Of a DNA stretch of 64,000 nucleotides, positions 44,196 to 53,332 are shown in pieces (the stretch's first letter is position 1; every line of letters begins with the position of its first letter). The notes beneath the pieces were generated by a model that had not been told where the DNA came from, made no database searches, and saw nothing but the letters and a program-made list of their open reading frames with translations. The stretch covers positions 1-64,000 of the forward strand of contig CACZXH010000001.1 of the NCBI GenBank assembly GCA_902785065.1, read 5' to 3'. The stretch is from an uncultured Bacteroidia bacterium. GTDB taxonomy: Bacteria; Bacteroidota; Bacteroidia; Bacteroidales; UBA932. Position numbers and translations under genes: made by a program.

Positions 44196-45671
44196 TTAAG
44201 GCATTTCAGGGAGCTTCCAGCCGTCGCGGAAGACAGGCTTGATCAGTTCCTGGGCGAACTTGTTGGCGTCCACCGGGTCGGTGTACACGTTCTCGAACGT
44301 GGGATGGCCGTCGGTGATGGAGAAGCCGTCGTGGATCATCGTCTTGATGGTCGCGCCGGCCGGGATGTTGGTGAAGCGCATGTTCTCTCCGTCCCACTCC
44401 AGTTCCTGGTTCAGGCCCTGCAGGCGCACGGCGACGACACCCATCGCCACCATCTCGTTGAACGGACCGGCCTCGGCGAAGTCGGACGCGCTCGGGGTGC
44501 GGAAATCCGGATCCTCCTTGCAGGCGCGGACCCAGTCCTGCTGGTGGTCGAGGCTGAATTCGCGGTGGAGCTTCGGGACCTCGGGATTGCGGCCGGAAAG
44601 GAGGTACGGGTTCACACCGTAGCAGCCGCAGATGAGGGTATCCTTCGTGCCGTAGAAAATGACGGCGCCGCCGGAATCGTTCAGGTTCTTGCCGGCGGGC
44701 AGGCCTTCCGGACGGTCGGGCAGGATGCCGCCGTCGGTCCAGGTCACCGTCACCTCGGGCATCGCCACCTTGGGCAGGTTGTCACGGGCGGGGAACACGA
44801 AGCGGACCTTCTCCGCCTGCGGGCAGGACTCGGTAAGGAGGGCGGTGGAACTGCCCTGCACCTTGGTCGGATAGCCGAGCTTCAGGGCCTTGAACACGGG
44901 ATGGAGGATGTGGCAGGCCATGTCGCCGAGGGCGCCGGTGCCGAAGTCCCACCAGCCGCGGAAGTTCCACGGGGTATAGATGGAATGGTACGGACGGTAC
45001 GGGGCCGGTCCGAGGAAGAGGTCCCAGTCGAGGGTCTTGGGGACCTTCTCCGCCTTGGCGGGACGCTCCAGGCCCTGGGGCCAGATGGGACGGTCCGTGA
45101 AGGCCTCGACGCGGGTGACCTCGCCGATCTCGCCGTTCCAGATCCAGTTGCAGATCTTGCGGACACCTTCGCCGGAAGCGCCCTGGTTACCCATCTGGGT
45201 AGCCACGCGATACTTAGCGGCCAGCTTGGTGAGGAGGCGGGACTCGTACACGGTCCGGGTAAGCGGCTTCTCACAGTAGACGTGCTTGCCGGCCATGATC
45301 GCGTTCGCGGCGATGATCGCGTGCGTGTGGTCCGCGGTGGCGACCATCACGGCATCGGCCTGATCCAGCATTTCATCGAACATCACGCGCCAGTCCTTGT
45401 AGCGCTTGGCGTTCGGATAGCGCTCGAAGATATGCGCGGCGTACTTCCAGTCCACATCGCAGAGGCCGATGATCTCTTCGGTCTCCAGGCCGCGGAGGAC
45501 GCTGGCACCCCGGCCGCCGATACCGACGCCGAGAATCTTGAGTTTGCGGTTCAGCGGAGCCGGGGCCCGTTTTTCACTGTCGGCGAAAACCTTGCCGGGA
45601 ATCATGGAAAGCCCGAGGGCCGCCGCCGTTCCTGTCTTCAGGAATAATCGTCTGGAGATGTCTTTTGCCAT
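44196..45671 (-). CDS. Gfo/Idh/MocA-family oxidoreductase with Tat signal
   Basis: A 491-residue exported dehydrogenase. The Tat motif is SRRLFLKTGTAAALG; there is no lipobox cysteine, so it is probably soluble in the periplasm. The nucleotide-binding motif is GVGIGGRGASVL, and the catalytic lysine is in CEKPLTRTVYES. GTGALGDMACHILHPVF is the conserved histidine region of this class. It heads the leftward operon. It should oxidise a glycoside hydroxyl before cleavage by the DUF1080 protein next to it. Confidence 0.9.
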   Translation of the reverse strand: MAKDISRRLFLKTGTAAALGLSMIPGKVFADSEKRAPAPLNRKLKILGVGIGGRGASVLRGLETEEIIGLCDVDWKYAAHIFERYPNAKRYKDWRVMFDEMLDQADAVMVATADHTHAIIAANAIMAGKHVYCEKPLTRTVYESRLLTKLAAKYRVATQMGNQGASGEGVRKICNWIWNGEIGEVTRVEAFTDRPIWPQGLERPAKAEKVPKTLDWDLFLGPAPYRPYHSIYTPWNFRGWWDFGTGALGDMACHILHPVFKALKLGYPTKVQGSSTALLTESCPQAEKVRFVFPARDNLPKVAMPEVTVTWTDGGILPDRPEGLPAGKNLNDSGGAVIFYGTKDTLICGCYGVNPYLLSGRNPEVPKLHREFSLDHQQDWVRACKEDPDFRTPSASDFAEAGPFNEMVAMGVVAVRLQGLNQELEWDGENMRFTNIPAGATIKTMIHDGFSITDGHPTFENVYTDPVDANKFAQELIKPVFRDGWKLPEMP

Positions 45672-45721
45672 ATGGGTTACAGATTAGTGATTGAGTTTTT
45701 TCAATTATGGGTTAATTTGTA

Positions 45722-45729
45722 CAAATATA
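45722..45729 (-). promoter_or_regulatory. -7 box of the leftward 3-keto-glycoside operon
   Basis: Minus-strand TATATTTG, 50 bases before the ATG at 45671, in an AT-rich leader. Confidence 0.6.
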
Positions 45730-45839
45730 CTAAATATTCATAAAAAATCACGGGATTCACGGGTTTTGTCCGAAAAACCCTTCCATCCTTGGATATGTTC
45801 TTGAAAAAGACTATCTTAACAACATCAAAACGACAGCCC

Positions 45840-48137
45840 ATGAAACGACTTATCCTCTGCTGCGCCGCGCTTGCAGCGACCCTCCTTTCTGGTAACATGG
45901 TCCATGCTACCCGGTTCAAGGGCCTCCAGGCCATCGACAAGGAAACCCTCGTCATCCAGTTCCAGGACGGCGACGTCCGCTACCGGGACAACGGGACCGG
46001 CCCCAGTGCCTTCCTCGGGCACACGTTTGTTGACGGGGATGACACCCTCGTGGTGTTCCACCCGAGGCTGGACCCGTCCGCGACCGGATGGACCGTCACC
46101 TCCGAAGACGACCCCGACTTCGGGACCGTCTCTGTCACGCCCTGCCGCAAATCCAAGCCCATGCACTGGGACCACACCCTCACGGCCGAACTGGACCACT
46201 GGCTGTACCTCCGCCTCCCCAAGCCGATGAAAGAAGGCTGCATTTACACGGTCCACATCCCGAAGGCGAGCGGCTCCGACAGGGCATCCGCCAAGATCCA
46301 ATATTACTATTGGACCCGCATTTCCGAGGCCGTCCATGTGAACATCCTCGGATACTCGACCCAGGAAGAGCGCAAGGCGGCCGACCTGTATTTGTGGCTC
46401 GGCGACGGCGGCGCCCGCGACTACAGCGCCTATGAAGGCAAGTCCGTCTGGCTGCTGAACCTGGACACCTGGACTGCCCGGAAGACCGGCCAGGTCACAT
46501 TCTGGAAGCCCGCCTCCGACAGCGCGAACGAAGCCGGGCGCAAGAACCTGACCGGCTCCGACGTCTGGAACATCGACTTCACCGGTTCCGAACCCGGCCG
46601 CTACTGCCTGGTCGTGGAGGATGTGGGCCGCAGCATGGAGTTCCAGATCCGGGACGACATTTACTTCCAGCCTTACCGCTACTCTGTCCGCGGCTACTAC
46701 TACATGCGCCTCCAAGAGCCCAAGGACCCGGAGCATGTATGGCCGGTCCCCCGCCAGCCGCAGTTCACCCCCGGCGTGGACCCGGAAGGCTTCGTCGTCT
46801 ACAAGACGGACCTCCATCCCTGGCATCCTGACTGGCGGAAACTCCGCGGCGACGTCTGGGACGAGCCGCACTTCAAAGCGCGGGAGGAATCGGCCTTCTG
46901 GGCGCACCGGCTCCCGGGCAATCCGGTCAATCCGAACGTCGTCGGCGGCCATTCCGACGCCTTCGACTGGGACCGCCACCTGGCCCACGTGAGCAACATC
47001 TATGACCTCCTCCTCCCCTACATCCTCACCGGCGGACGGCTCCCGGAAGACGACCTGGGCATCCGGGAAAGTGGCAACGGCATTCCCGACATTGTGGACG
47101 AGGCCCGGAACGAAGTGGACTTCTTCCTCTCCCTCCGCGACGGCGAGGCCTATGCGCAGGGCGTCACGAACCCGGACAAGGACTGGACCGTGATGTTCCA
47201 GGCCGGCTGCACGACGATGGCCGCCTGGGCCAACGCCGCGAACGCCGCGATGCTCGGCGAAGCCTTCCGCATCGGCGGGAACAAGGAACTGCAGAAGTAT
47301 TACACGGACGAGGCAATCAAGGCCTTCCGCTTCGCTTCCAAACAGGAGAATCTCCAACTGGACGATGTCCAGGGCATCGGTGACGGATCCATGCGCGGCC
47401 GCGACTTCAAGCAGCTGGCCGCCGCTTACCTGTACAACCTCACCGGCGAAAAGGAATGGGAGGATGTCATGGCCGAAGAATGCGTCGTGAAGGGTCCGGA
47501 CACCCAGATCATCAACACCGGCCGCGGCGGCTGGTGGCAGGTATGGGGTGTCGCCGCGTACCTGACTTGCCCGTACGAGCGGCATTATCCGGAACTCTGC
47601 GCGAACATGGCCCAAAGCGTCATCGCCCAAGCTTACAAAAAGAATATGGAGCCCCGGCTCACCCGCCCGTCCCGCCGCAGCGCGGACGATCCCCGCTGGC
47701 AGGTGTCCGAGAACCTGCAGCTGGTGATGCTGGCCCATGCCATCACGCAGGATCCCGCGCAGAAGAAAGAGCTGGAGCAGGCGATGTACGACGAAGCCGG
47801 TTGGGGCCTTGGCCGCAACCCGGCGAACATCGTGGAGATGACCGGCCTCGGCGAGCGCCACATCACGGACTGCTACTCCACCGGCCGCAATGACGGCGAG
47901 CCCGGCACCCATCCCGGCCAGACGCCGTTCAACGGCACCGAGACCTGGTCGCCCGGCAACGGCGGCGACGCCCGCATCATCCTGGAGAAGTGCTACCCCG
48001 ACTGGAACACCGGTGGCTGGCCCCGCCAGGAATCCTTCTTCAACCAGCGCTACTTCTGGGTGAACGGCGAGTTCACCCCGCGCGAGACCATGCGGGGCAA
48101 GATGGCCCTCCTGGGCTATCTGTACGGAATCCGGTAA
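45840..48137 (+). CDS. GH9-family glycoside hydrolase (endoglucanase-like)
   Basis: A 765-residue secreted protein (signal MKRLILCCAALAATLLSG). An N-terminal CelD_N/Ig-like region (about 130-280, RISEAVHVNILGYSTQEERK) precedes the GH9 alpha/alpha-barrel. The catalytic DAxD motif is in GGHSDAFDWDRHLAHV, near residue 370. Later motifs are AGWGLGRNPANIVEMTGLGE, and the C-terminal GEFTPRETMRGK where the acid glutamate is expected. GH9 members are usually beta-1,4-glucanases; this one also resembles exo-acting forms. It ends 3 bases from the convergent beta-lactamase-fold gene. The start at 45840 gives the signal peptide. Confidence 0.85.
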   Translation: MKRLILCCAALAATLLSGNMVHATRFKGLQAIDKETLVIQFQDGDVRYRDNGTGPSAFLGHTFVDGDDTLVVFHPRLDPSATGWTVTSEDDPDFGTVSVTPCRKSKPMHWDHTLTAELDHWLYLRLPKPMKEGCIYTVHIPKASGSDRASAKIQYYYWTRISEAVHVNILGYSTQEERKAADLYLWLGDGGARDYSAYEGKSVWLLNLDTWTARKTGQVTFWKPASDSANEAGRKNLTGSDVWNIDFTGSEPGRYCLVVEDVGRSMEFQIRDDIYFQPYRYSVRGYYYMRLQEPKDPEHVWPVPRQPQFTPGVDPEGFVVYKTDLHPWHPDWRKLRGDVWDEPHFKAREESAFWAHRLPGNPVNPNVVGGHSDAFDWDRHLAHVSNIYDLLLPYILTGGRLPEDDLGIRESGNGIPDIVDEARNEVDFFLSLRDGEAYAQGVTNPDKDWTVMFQAGCTTMAAWANAANAAMLGEAFRIGGNKELQKYYTDEAIKAFRFASKQENLQLDDVQGIGDGSMRGRDFKQLAAAYLYNLTGEKEWEDVMAEECVVKGPDTQIINTGRGGWWQVWGVAAYLTCPYERHYPELCANMAQSVIAQAYKKNMEPRLTRPSRRSADDPRWQVSENLQLVMLAHAITQDPAQKKELEQAMYDEAGWGLGRNPANIVEMTGLGERHITDCYSTGRNDGEPGTHPGQTPFNGTETWSPGNGGDARIILEKCYPDWNTGGWPRQESFFNQRYFWVNGEFTPRETMRGKMALLGYLYGIR

Positions 48138-48140
48138 CGG

Positions 48141-49202
48141 TTACAGCGCCGGGAGGAGGTGATCCCAGATGAGATTCAGCTCCTGGCCCATATTCTGGAT
48201 ATGCGCCGTCGTCACCACGACGGCGTCTTTTTCGGGGATGATCAGGATATACTGGCCGTTGGCGCCGTCCGCGCGGAAGGCGTTGTGGCGGCAGCGCCAC
48301 ATCTGGTAGCCGTAGCCCTGGACCCAGTCGTTGTTCTCGGGCGAGAACCGGGCGTAGGCGGGGTGCTCCGGGTTCGCCTGGATTTCCTGGAGCTGGCGCT
48401 CGTTCATCCCGGCATTGACGCAGGGAACCTGCTTCGCGGACATTTCCTTCACCCAGTCGGCGGGAATCACCTGCCTGCCATTGAATTTGCCCCCGTTCAG
48501 GATGCAAAGGCCCATCCGGGCGAGGTCCTCCGTCTTCAGGTACAGGCCCCAGCCGCCGGTGTTGATGCCGGCCGGGCTCTCCTGCCAGAAAGGCTTCTCG
48601 ATGCCCAGGGGCTGCCACAGGCGCGGCTCCAGGTAATCGACGATCTTTTGTCCCGTCACCTTCTGGACGGCGGCGGAAAGGACGTACGTGCCCAGGCTGT
48701 TGTAGCAGTAGCACGTGCCGGGCTCATACTGCAGCGGCCATTCCATGAAGCCGCGCACCCAGTCGCCGTCCCCGCGGCGGGTGGCGCCGGTCGGGTCGGT
48801 TCCGTGGCCGGAGTTCATCGTCAGGAGATGCCGGATGGTGACCCGCTTCAGGGTGTCCGAGGCATTCTCCGGAACGCTTTCCGGGAACAGGTCCACGATC
48901 TTGTCGTCCAGGTGCAGAAGGCCCTCTGAAATGGCGAAGCCGACGGCCGTGGACGTGAAAGTCTTGGACACGGAATTGAGGATGTGCGCCGTGTCGGGGA
49001 CGAAGAACTTCTCCTCGAGCACCTTTCCGTGCTGGAGGACCATCACGCTGTGCAGGTCCTCGGCGCTGTCGGCGACGGCCTGGAGATAGGAGGCGAAAGC
49101 TTCGTCCATTTGCGCGGAAGCCTTGGCGCGCGGAAGCGGGCCGTTTCCGTTTGTGCAGGCGGCCAGGAGGACGGCTGCCAGAAGGAAGGTCAGACGTTTC
49201 AT
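48141..49202 (-). CDS. Beta-lactamase-fold serine hydrolase lipoprotein (copy 1)
   Basis: A 353-residue lipoprotein (KRLTFLLAAVLLAAC). The class C beta-lactamase/esterase fold has the catalytic S-x-x-K in ILNSVSKTFTS, the tyrosine region in CYCYNSLGTYVLS, and WRCRHNAFRADGANGQYILI near the end. In polysaccharide loci such proteins are usually esterases, not beta-lactamases. It is clearly paralogous to the gene at 52283. It has its own promoter, and is divergent from the CE1-like gene at 49335. Confidence 0.87.
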   Translation of the reverse strand: MKRLTFLLAAVLLAACTNGNGPLPRAKASAQMDEAFASYLQAVADSAEDLHSVMVLQHGKVLEEKFFVPDTAHILNSVSKTFTSTAVGFAISEGLLHLDDKIVDLFPESVPENASDTLKRVTIRHLLTMNSGHGTDPTGATRRGDGDWVRGFMEWPLQYEPGTCYCYNSLGTYVLSAAVQKVTGQKIVDYLEPRLWQPLGIEKPFWQESPAGINTGGWGLYLKTEDLARMGLCILNGGKFNGRQVIPADWVKEMSAKQVPCVNAGMNERQLQEIQANPEHPAYARFSPENNDWVQGYGYQMWRCRHNAFRADGANGQYILIIPEKDAVVVTTAHIQNMGQELNLIWDHLLPAL

Positions 49203-49220
49203 AGGATCGGGTTTTATGCC

Positions 49221-49308
49221 CAAAGATACTGATTATCTTTCAATTGAACAATTGTTAAACAATTTGAACATCACACGCAAAGCCTCTGCGTGTGATTCCG
49301 TATCTTTG
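49221..49308. promoter_or_regulatory. Divergent promoters with a putative operator
   Basis: Minus-strand TATCTTTG (49221-49228) serves the beta-lactamase-fold gene; plus-strand TATCTTTG (49301-49308) serves the CE1-like esterase. TCACACGCA (49271-49279) and TGCGTGTGA (49287-49295) form a perfect 9-bp inverted repeat just upstream of the plus -7 box, in the position of a promoter-blocking operator. Confidence 0.6.
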
Positions 49309-49334
49309 CATCAACATTAAAACAAAACACTTCC

Positions 49335-50486
49335 ATGAAACGAATCTTCACCCTCCTCGCTACCGCTCTCCTCGCGGTGTCCGCCCTCTCCGGGCAGGAA
49401 CTTACGAACTTCGCCCGCGGCGGCAACGGTCCCCGCGTCGTCTCCCCCGAGGTGAAAGACGGGAAAGTCACTTTCCGCCTCAACGCCAACTACGCCACCC
49501 GCGTCCAACTCTCCGGCAACTGGATGGAGAATCCCTGGACCGGCAGCATCGACATGCAGAAGGGTGAACGCGGCATCTGGGAAGTCACCATCGACGCCCC
49601 GGAACCGGAAATCTACACCTACAACTTCATCGTGGACGGCGTTTCCGTCAACGACCCGCTGAACGACAAGGTCCAGCGCGACGGCACCCGCTACCTGAAC
49701 ATGCTCTTCATCCCGGGCCCCCGCTCCGAGAACTACTACGAGGCCAAGAACCACGGCTCCGTGACCTACCGCTGGTACGACAGTCCGAGCCTCGGCATCT
49801 CCCGCCGTATGACCGTCTACACCCCGTACGGCTACGAGAAGAGCCCCAAGGCCAAGTATCCCGTCCTCTACCTCCTCCACGGCGGCGGCGGTGACGAGGA
49901 AGCCTGGACCTCCATGGGCCGCGCCGCCCAGATCCTGGACAACCTTATTGAGAAAGGCCTCGCGAAGCCGATGATCGTGGTGATGCCGAACGGCAACCCG
50001 AACCAGAAGGCCGCCAACACCCTCGGCCTCGAGACCATCCAGATGGACCGCCAGGACCCGAAGTGGCAGAACGCCTATGTCAACAGCCTCGTGAAGGAAA
50101 TCGTCCCGTTCATCGACAAGGAATACCGGACCATCGCCAAGGCGGACGGCCGCGCCATCGCGGGCCTGTCCATGGGCGGCGGCCACACCACCTCCGCGAC
50201 CATCCTCTATCCCGGCGTGTTCAATTACATCTGCCCCCTGAGCTGCGGTATCCGCGAGAGCGACCACCTCGACGCTGACCTCCAGGGCATCAAGAAGGCC
50301 GGCTACAAGTTGTACTGGATCGGCGTGGGCAAGGAGGACAACATGGCCTACCAGGGCTCCCTCGTCCTGGACAAGCACCTCACCGACAACGGCATGCAGC
50401 ACACCCTCTTCGTGAGCGACGACGCCCACGTCTGGAAGAACTGGCGCCTGTACCTGAACACCTTCGCCCAGCTGCTGTTCAAGTAA
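49335..50486 (+). CDS. CE1-like secreted esterase with N-terminal CBM48-like domain
   Basis: A 383-residue protein (signal MKRIFTLLATALLAVSALSGQ). An N-terminal E-set module (ATRVQLSGNWMENPWTG) precedes the hydrolase domain: YLLHGGGGDEEAWTSMG, nucleophile about Ser279 in IAGLSMGGGHT, and the C-terminal histidine in SDDAHVWKNWRLYL. It is paralogous to the protein at 37328. Family members remove acetyl or feruloyl groups from plant polysaccharides. Its place between GH9 and the SusCD operon supports work on a decorated glycan. Confidence 0.87.
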   Translation: MKRIFTLLATALLAVSALSGQELTNFARGGNGPRVVSPEVKDGKVTFRLNANYATRVQLSGNWMENPWTGSIDMQKGERGIWEVTIDAPEPEIYTYNFIVDGVSVNDPLNDKVQRDGTRYLNMLFIPGPRSENYYEAKNHGSVTYRWYDSPSLGISRRMTVYTPYGYEKSPKAKYPVLYLLHGGGGDEEAWTSMGRAAQILDNLIEKGLAKPMIVVMPNGNPNQKAANTLGLETIQMDRQDPKWQNAYVNSLVKEIVPFIDKEYRTIAKADGRAIAGLSMGGGHTTSATILYPGVFNYICPLSCGIRESDHLDADLQGIKKAGYKLYWIGVGKEDNMAYQGSLVLDKHLTDNGMQHTLFVSDDAHVWKNWRLYLNTFAQLLFK

Positions 50487-50643
50487 AAGCCGACCTCCAG
50501 CATGAACTGTTCAAGGTTTCTTGCAGGGGTTACCGGATTGGCGTAAACCCGGGAAAAAGTAGATCCCCAATACCCTGTAAACAATGGCCGCTGCCCGGAT
50601 TGACGGACAGCAGCCTTCCAACCATTTACTAACAAACCTTATC

Positions 50644-52281
50644 CTACCGGCCGGACGGCCGGTACACCAGGCGTTTTGTTTCAGGATCGCGAGAGAATTG
50701 GATGAAGTAATCCCACATCATCCGGGCCGTCGGCTTGAAGTTCCAATGGGCATAGTCCATAACGGCGATAATCTTGACAACGGGCACATTCCCCTTCAGG
50801 ACTTCACCGGTCTCGACGGCAATCCCATCCCCTTTGCAGGTGACGATGCGCTGGCGGTTCGAGAGGGCGAAGCCGAATACCGGATCGATCTGGAAGTCCA
50901 AGTCCTTGACGACAGGGACACCGTTCATCAACTCGTAGGCGTTCCAAGCCTTGAGATAACCGTTTCCGACATAATCGTCCGGACTGACGAAAGGAACCAC
51001 CTTGTCCGCCGTTCCCAGTACGGAGCAATAAGGCATTTCCACGTTACCGCGCTTCTGAAGCGCCTCATCCATCAGCCCGTTCTCGTCACAGAACCGTGCG
51101 ACGGCGAAAATCCCGCCGGAATGGCCGCCCACGGCGGCAAACAGATGCGACTTCTTGATACCCAGCGCTGTAGCGGTTATGGATCCGGCGGACAGGCCTT
51201 CAGCGTAAATCCGGGACGGGTCGATCTGCGGATACTTCTCCAGCAACTGATAGATGACGGATTCCACGCCGTCGTGTCCCATCGTGCCATGGGTTTCACT
51301 CCCCTGCCACTCCATCTCGACGACGATGAACTTCTCTTCGCCGGCAAGTTCGATGAAACCGGAAGTTTCCGCCTGCGTGCGGGGATCGTTCGTATTGCCG
51401 TGAAGAAGCACCATCAGGGGGACGCTCTTTGCCGGAGCGGCCTGGGTCCCTTCCGGGAAGTACTCATACCAGAGCCAGTCCTTGCTGCCAGGATGCTCTT
51501 GCGTGACGATCCTCCTCTCGACACCAAAGTGTCCGGGAATCATATACGGTTCCAGTTCATAGGAGCCGTAATCACCGAACTTAGCCCCTTCATACCAAGT
51601 GTGGCCCACATTGTTGAAGCGATAGTTCCGGCTGAACACCTGGTCCCACGCCTGACGGAAAACTTCTCCCAGCGAGGCCTTCGCATCCGAAAGGACGACT
51701 GTCTTGAGAAGCGGTTCCGCTTTCTCAAGAGGTTGATTGGCGGCCAGGTAAGGTTTCGCCGCTTTTGCGGCGCCCTTCCCGGCGAGCAGGACAGGGACCG
51801 GGTGCGGATTGACCTTGGCATGTGCGGGCTTGCCACCGATGGAAAGGATACCGGCGATGGCGTGACCGGCCTCCGGAGCCAGGGTCTGGTTCACGAAAGT
51901 GGCGCCTTGGCCAATGCCGATTACCTTGAGGTTCGTCACGGTATACTGGGCATCGAAGAGTTTCTTGAATGCCTCGAAGTCCGTTCCTGCCTCATACTGG
52001 TCTCCGACCGGATTGACGACAAAGACGCTCCAATGGTTACCGGCCATCGGCTCAGCCATCCCCAGTTCCTCTATCAGTTTCTCGGCACCGTCTTTGTCCA
52101 ACCGGCCGTCCGGATAGACGAAGTACACGGGACTCATGTTGAACGAGCGGGTTTCATCGCCCGGGACCATGACCCGGTGCGTAAAGACGACATTCCCGGG
52201 CGGAGGAGGCAACTGCGGTCGCTGGGCGGCACAGACCAGGGACACCAGGGCGCCTAGAAAAACGATTGCTTTCTTGTTCAT
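50644..52281 (-). CDS. Tandem alpha/beta-hydrolase, PHB-depolymerase/esterase-like
   Basis: A 545-residue secreted protein (MNKKAIVFLGALVSLVCAAQ). The C-terminal half (about 260-545) is an active-looking esterase: VLLHGNTNDPRTQAETSGF, nucleophile S364 in YAEGLSAGSITAT, and a late histidine in VMDYAHWNFKP. The N-terminal half (about 30-200) looks like a second, degenerate hydrolase fold in which the elbow reads IGIGQGA, with no serine. It is the last gene of the SusCD operon, starting 1 base after the beta-lactamase-fold gene. Esterase activity on a decorated glycan is likely. Confidence 0.78.
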   Translation of the reverse strand: MNKKAIVFLGALVSLVCAAQRPQLPPPPGNVVFTHRVMVPGDETRSFNMSPVYFVYPDGRLDKDGAEKLIEELGMAEPMAGNHWSVFVVNPVGDQYEAGTDFEAFKKLFDAQYTVTNLKVIGIGQGATFVNQTLAPEAGHAIAGILSIGGKPAHAKVNPHPVPVLLAGKGAAKAAKPYLAANQPLEKAEPLLKTVVLSDAKASLGEVFRQAWDQVFSRNYRFNNVGHTWYEGAKFGDYGSYELEPYMIPGHFGVERRIVTQEHPGSKDWLWYEYFPEGTQAAPAKSVPLMVLLHGNTNDPRTQAETSGFIELAGEEKFIVVEMEWQGSETHGTMGHDGVESVIYQLLEKYPQIDPSRIYAEGLSAGSITATALGIKKSHLFAAVGGHSGGIFAVARFCDENGLMDEALQKRGNVEMPYCSVLGTADKVVPFVSPDDYVGNGYLKAWNAYELMNGVPVVKDLDFQIDPVFGFALSNRQRIVTCKGDGIAVETGEVLKGNVPVVKIIAVMDYAHWNFKPTARMMWDYFIQFSRDPETKRLVYRPSGR

Positions 52282-52282
52282 T

Positions 52283-53329
52283 CTACAATGCAGGTAAAAT
52301 ATGTTCCCATACTAGATTGATTTCGCCCTGCATGTCCCGCAGGTTCGCCGTCATCGCAACGACTGCATCCTGGTCGGGAAGGACGATGATATACTGGCCG
52401 TTGGCACCGTCTGCCCGGAAAGCGTTGTGGCGGCAACGCCACATCTGGTAACCATACCCCTGAAGCCAGTCGCTGTTCTCCTCCGTCATGCCGAAGCGTT
52501 CGCACAGTTCGGGCGTAAGCATGGAGGGGACGGACCATACCAGGCGGGAAGAGGCTTCGCGTACCCATTCCGCCGGAAGGATCTGTTTCCCTTTCCATTT
52601 CCCTTCCTGCAGGAGCAACTGCCCCATCTTGGCCATGTCTTCCGTCTTGAGATACAGGCCCCAGCCGCCACAGTTCGCACCGGCAGGACTCTCCTCCCAA
52701 TACGGTTTTTCAATGCCGAGGGGCTCCCAAAGCCGGGGTTCCAGATAGTCATTGACCTTCTGTCCCGTCACTTTCTGCACGATTTCGGAAAGCACGTAGG
52801 TACCGATGGTGTTGTAGCAATAATACGTACCCGGTTCATGGTCGATGGGCCATTCCAGGAAGGCGGTCACCCAGTCCTTGTCCCCCTGCCTGACGGCAAA
52901 GGTAGGATCGGTCCCGTGTCCGCAGTTCATGGTGAGCAGATGTCGGACCGTTATGGACTTCAGCGTATCAGAAGCATTATCCGGGACCTTCCCCGGGAAG
53001 AAATCAACCACCTTGTCTTCCAGTTTCAGCCGGCCCTCGGAGATGGCAAGACCCACGGCCGTGGCCGTGAAGGTCTTGCTTACCGAATTCATGATATGGG
53101 TGCTGTCAGGATGCCCTTCGCCCATCCATTTCTCCTCCACCACCTTTCCGTGCTGCAGGATCATGATGCTGTGGATATCCTGGCCGGCATCCTCCACAGC
53201 CTGAAGATAGTCCGCGAAGGCAGTCTCCATCTGGGGAGTAGCCTGCTGCCTGGGCAGTTTCCCGTCACGGCCGCAGCCGGTCAGGAAGACCAGCGCGGCC
53301 AGACAGTTGAGGATGAGTTTCCTGTCCAT
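52283..53329 (-). CDS. Beta-lactamase-fold serine hydrolase lipoprotein (copy 2)
   Basis: A 348-residue lipoprotein (LNCLAALVFLTGC), with S-x-x-K in IMNSVSKTFTA, YYCYNTIGTYVLSEI, and the same C-terminal blocks as copy 1 at 48141; the two share most of their length. The gene lies 3 bases after the susD stop and continues the SusCD operon. Likely a periplasmic esterase or transesterase acting on the imported glycan. Confidence 0.88.
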   Translation of the reverse strand: MDRKLILNCLAALVFLTGCGRDGKLPRQQATPQMETAFADYLQAVEDAGQDIHSIMILQHGKVVEEKWMGEGHPDSTHIMNSVSKTFTATAVGLAISEGRLKLEDKVVDFFPGKVPDNASDTLKSITVRHLLTMNCGHGTDPTFAVRQGDKDWVTAFLEWPIDHEPGTYYCYNTIGTYVLSEIVQKVTGQKVNDYLEPRLWEPLGIEKPYWEESPAGANCGGWGLYLKTEDMAKMGQLLLQEGKWKGKQILPAEWVREASSRLVWSVPSMLTPELCERFGMTEENSDWLQGYGYQMWRCRHNAFRADGANGQYIIVLPDQDAVVAMTANLRDMQGEINLVWEHILPAL

Positions 53330-53332
53330 GAC

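Noticed and set aside
48141..53329. Antibiotic-resistance beta-lactamases
   Set aside because: Although the fold and S-x-x-K are shared, the lipoprotein signals and placement in a glycan locus favour esterase function; the class C third motif is not clear.
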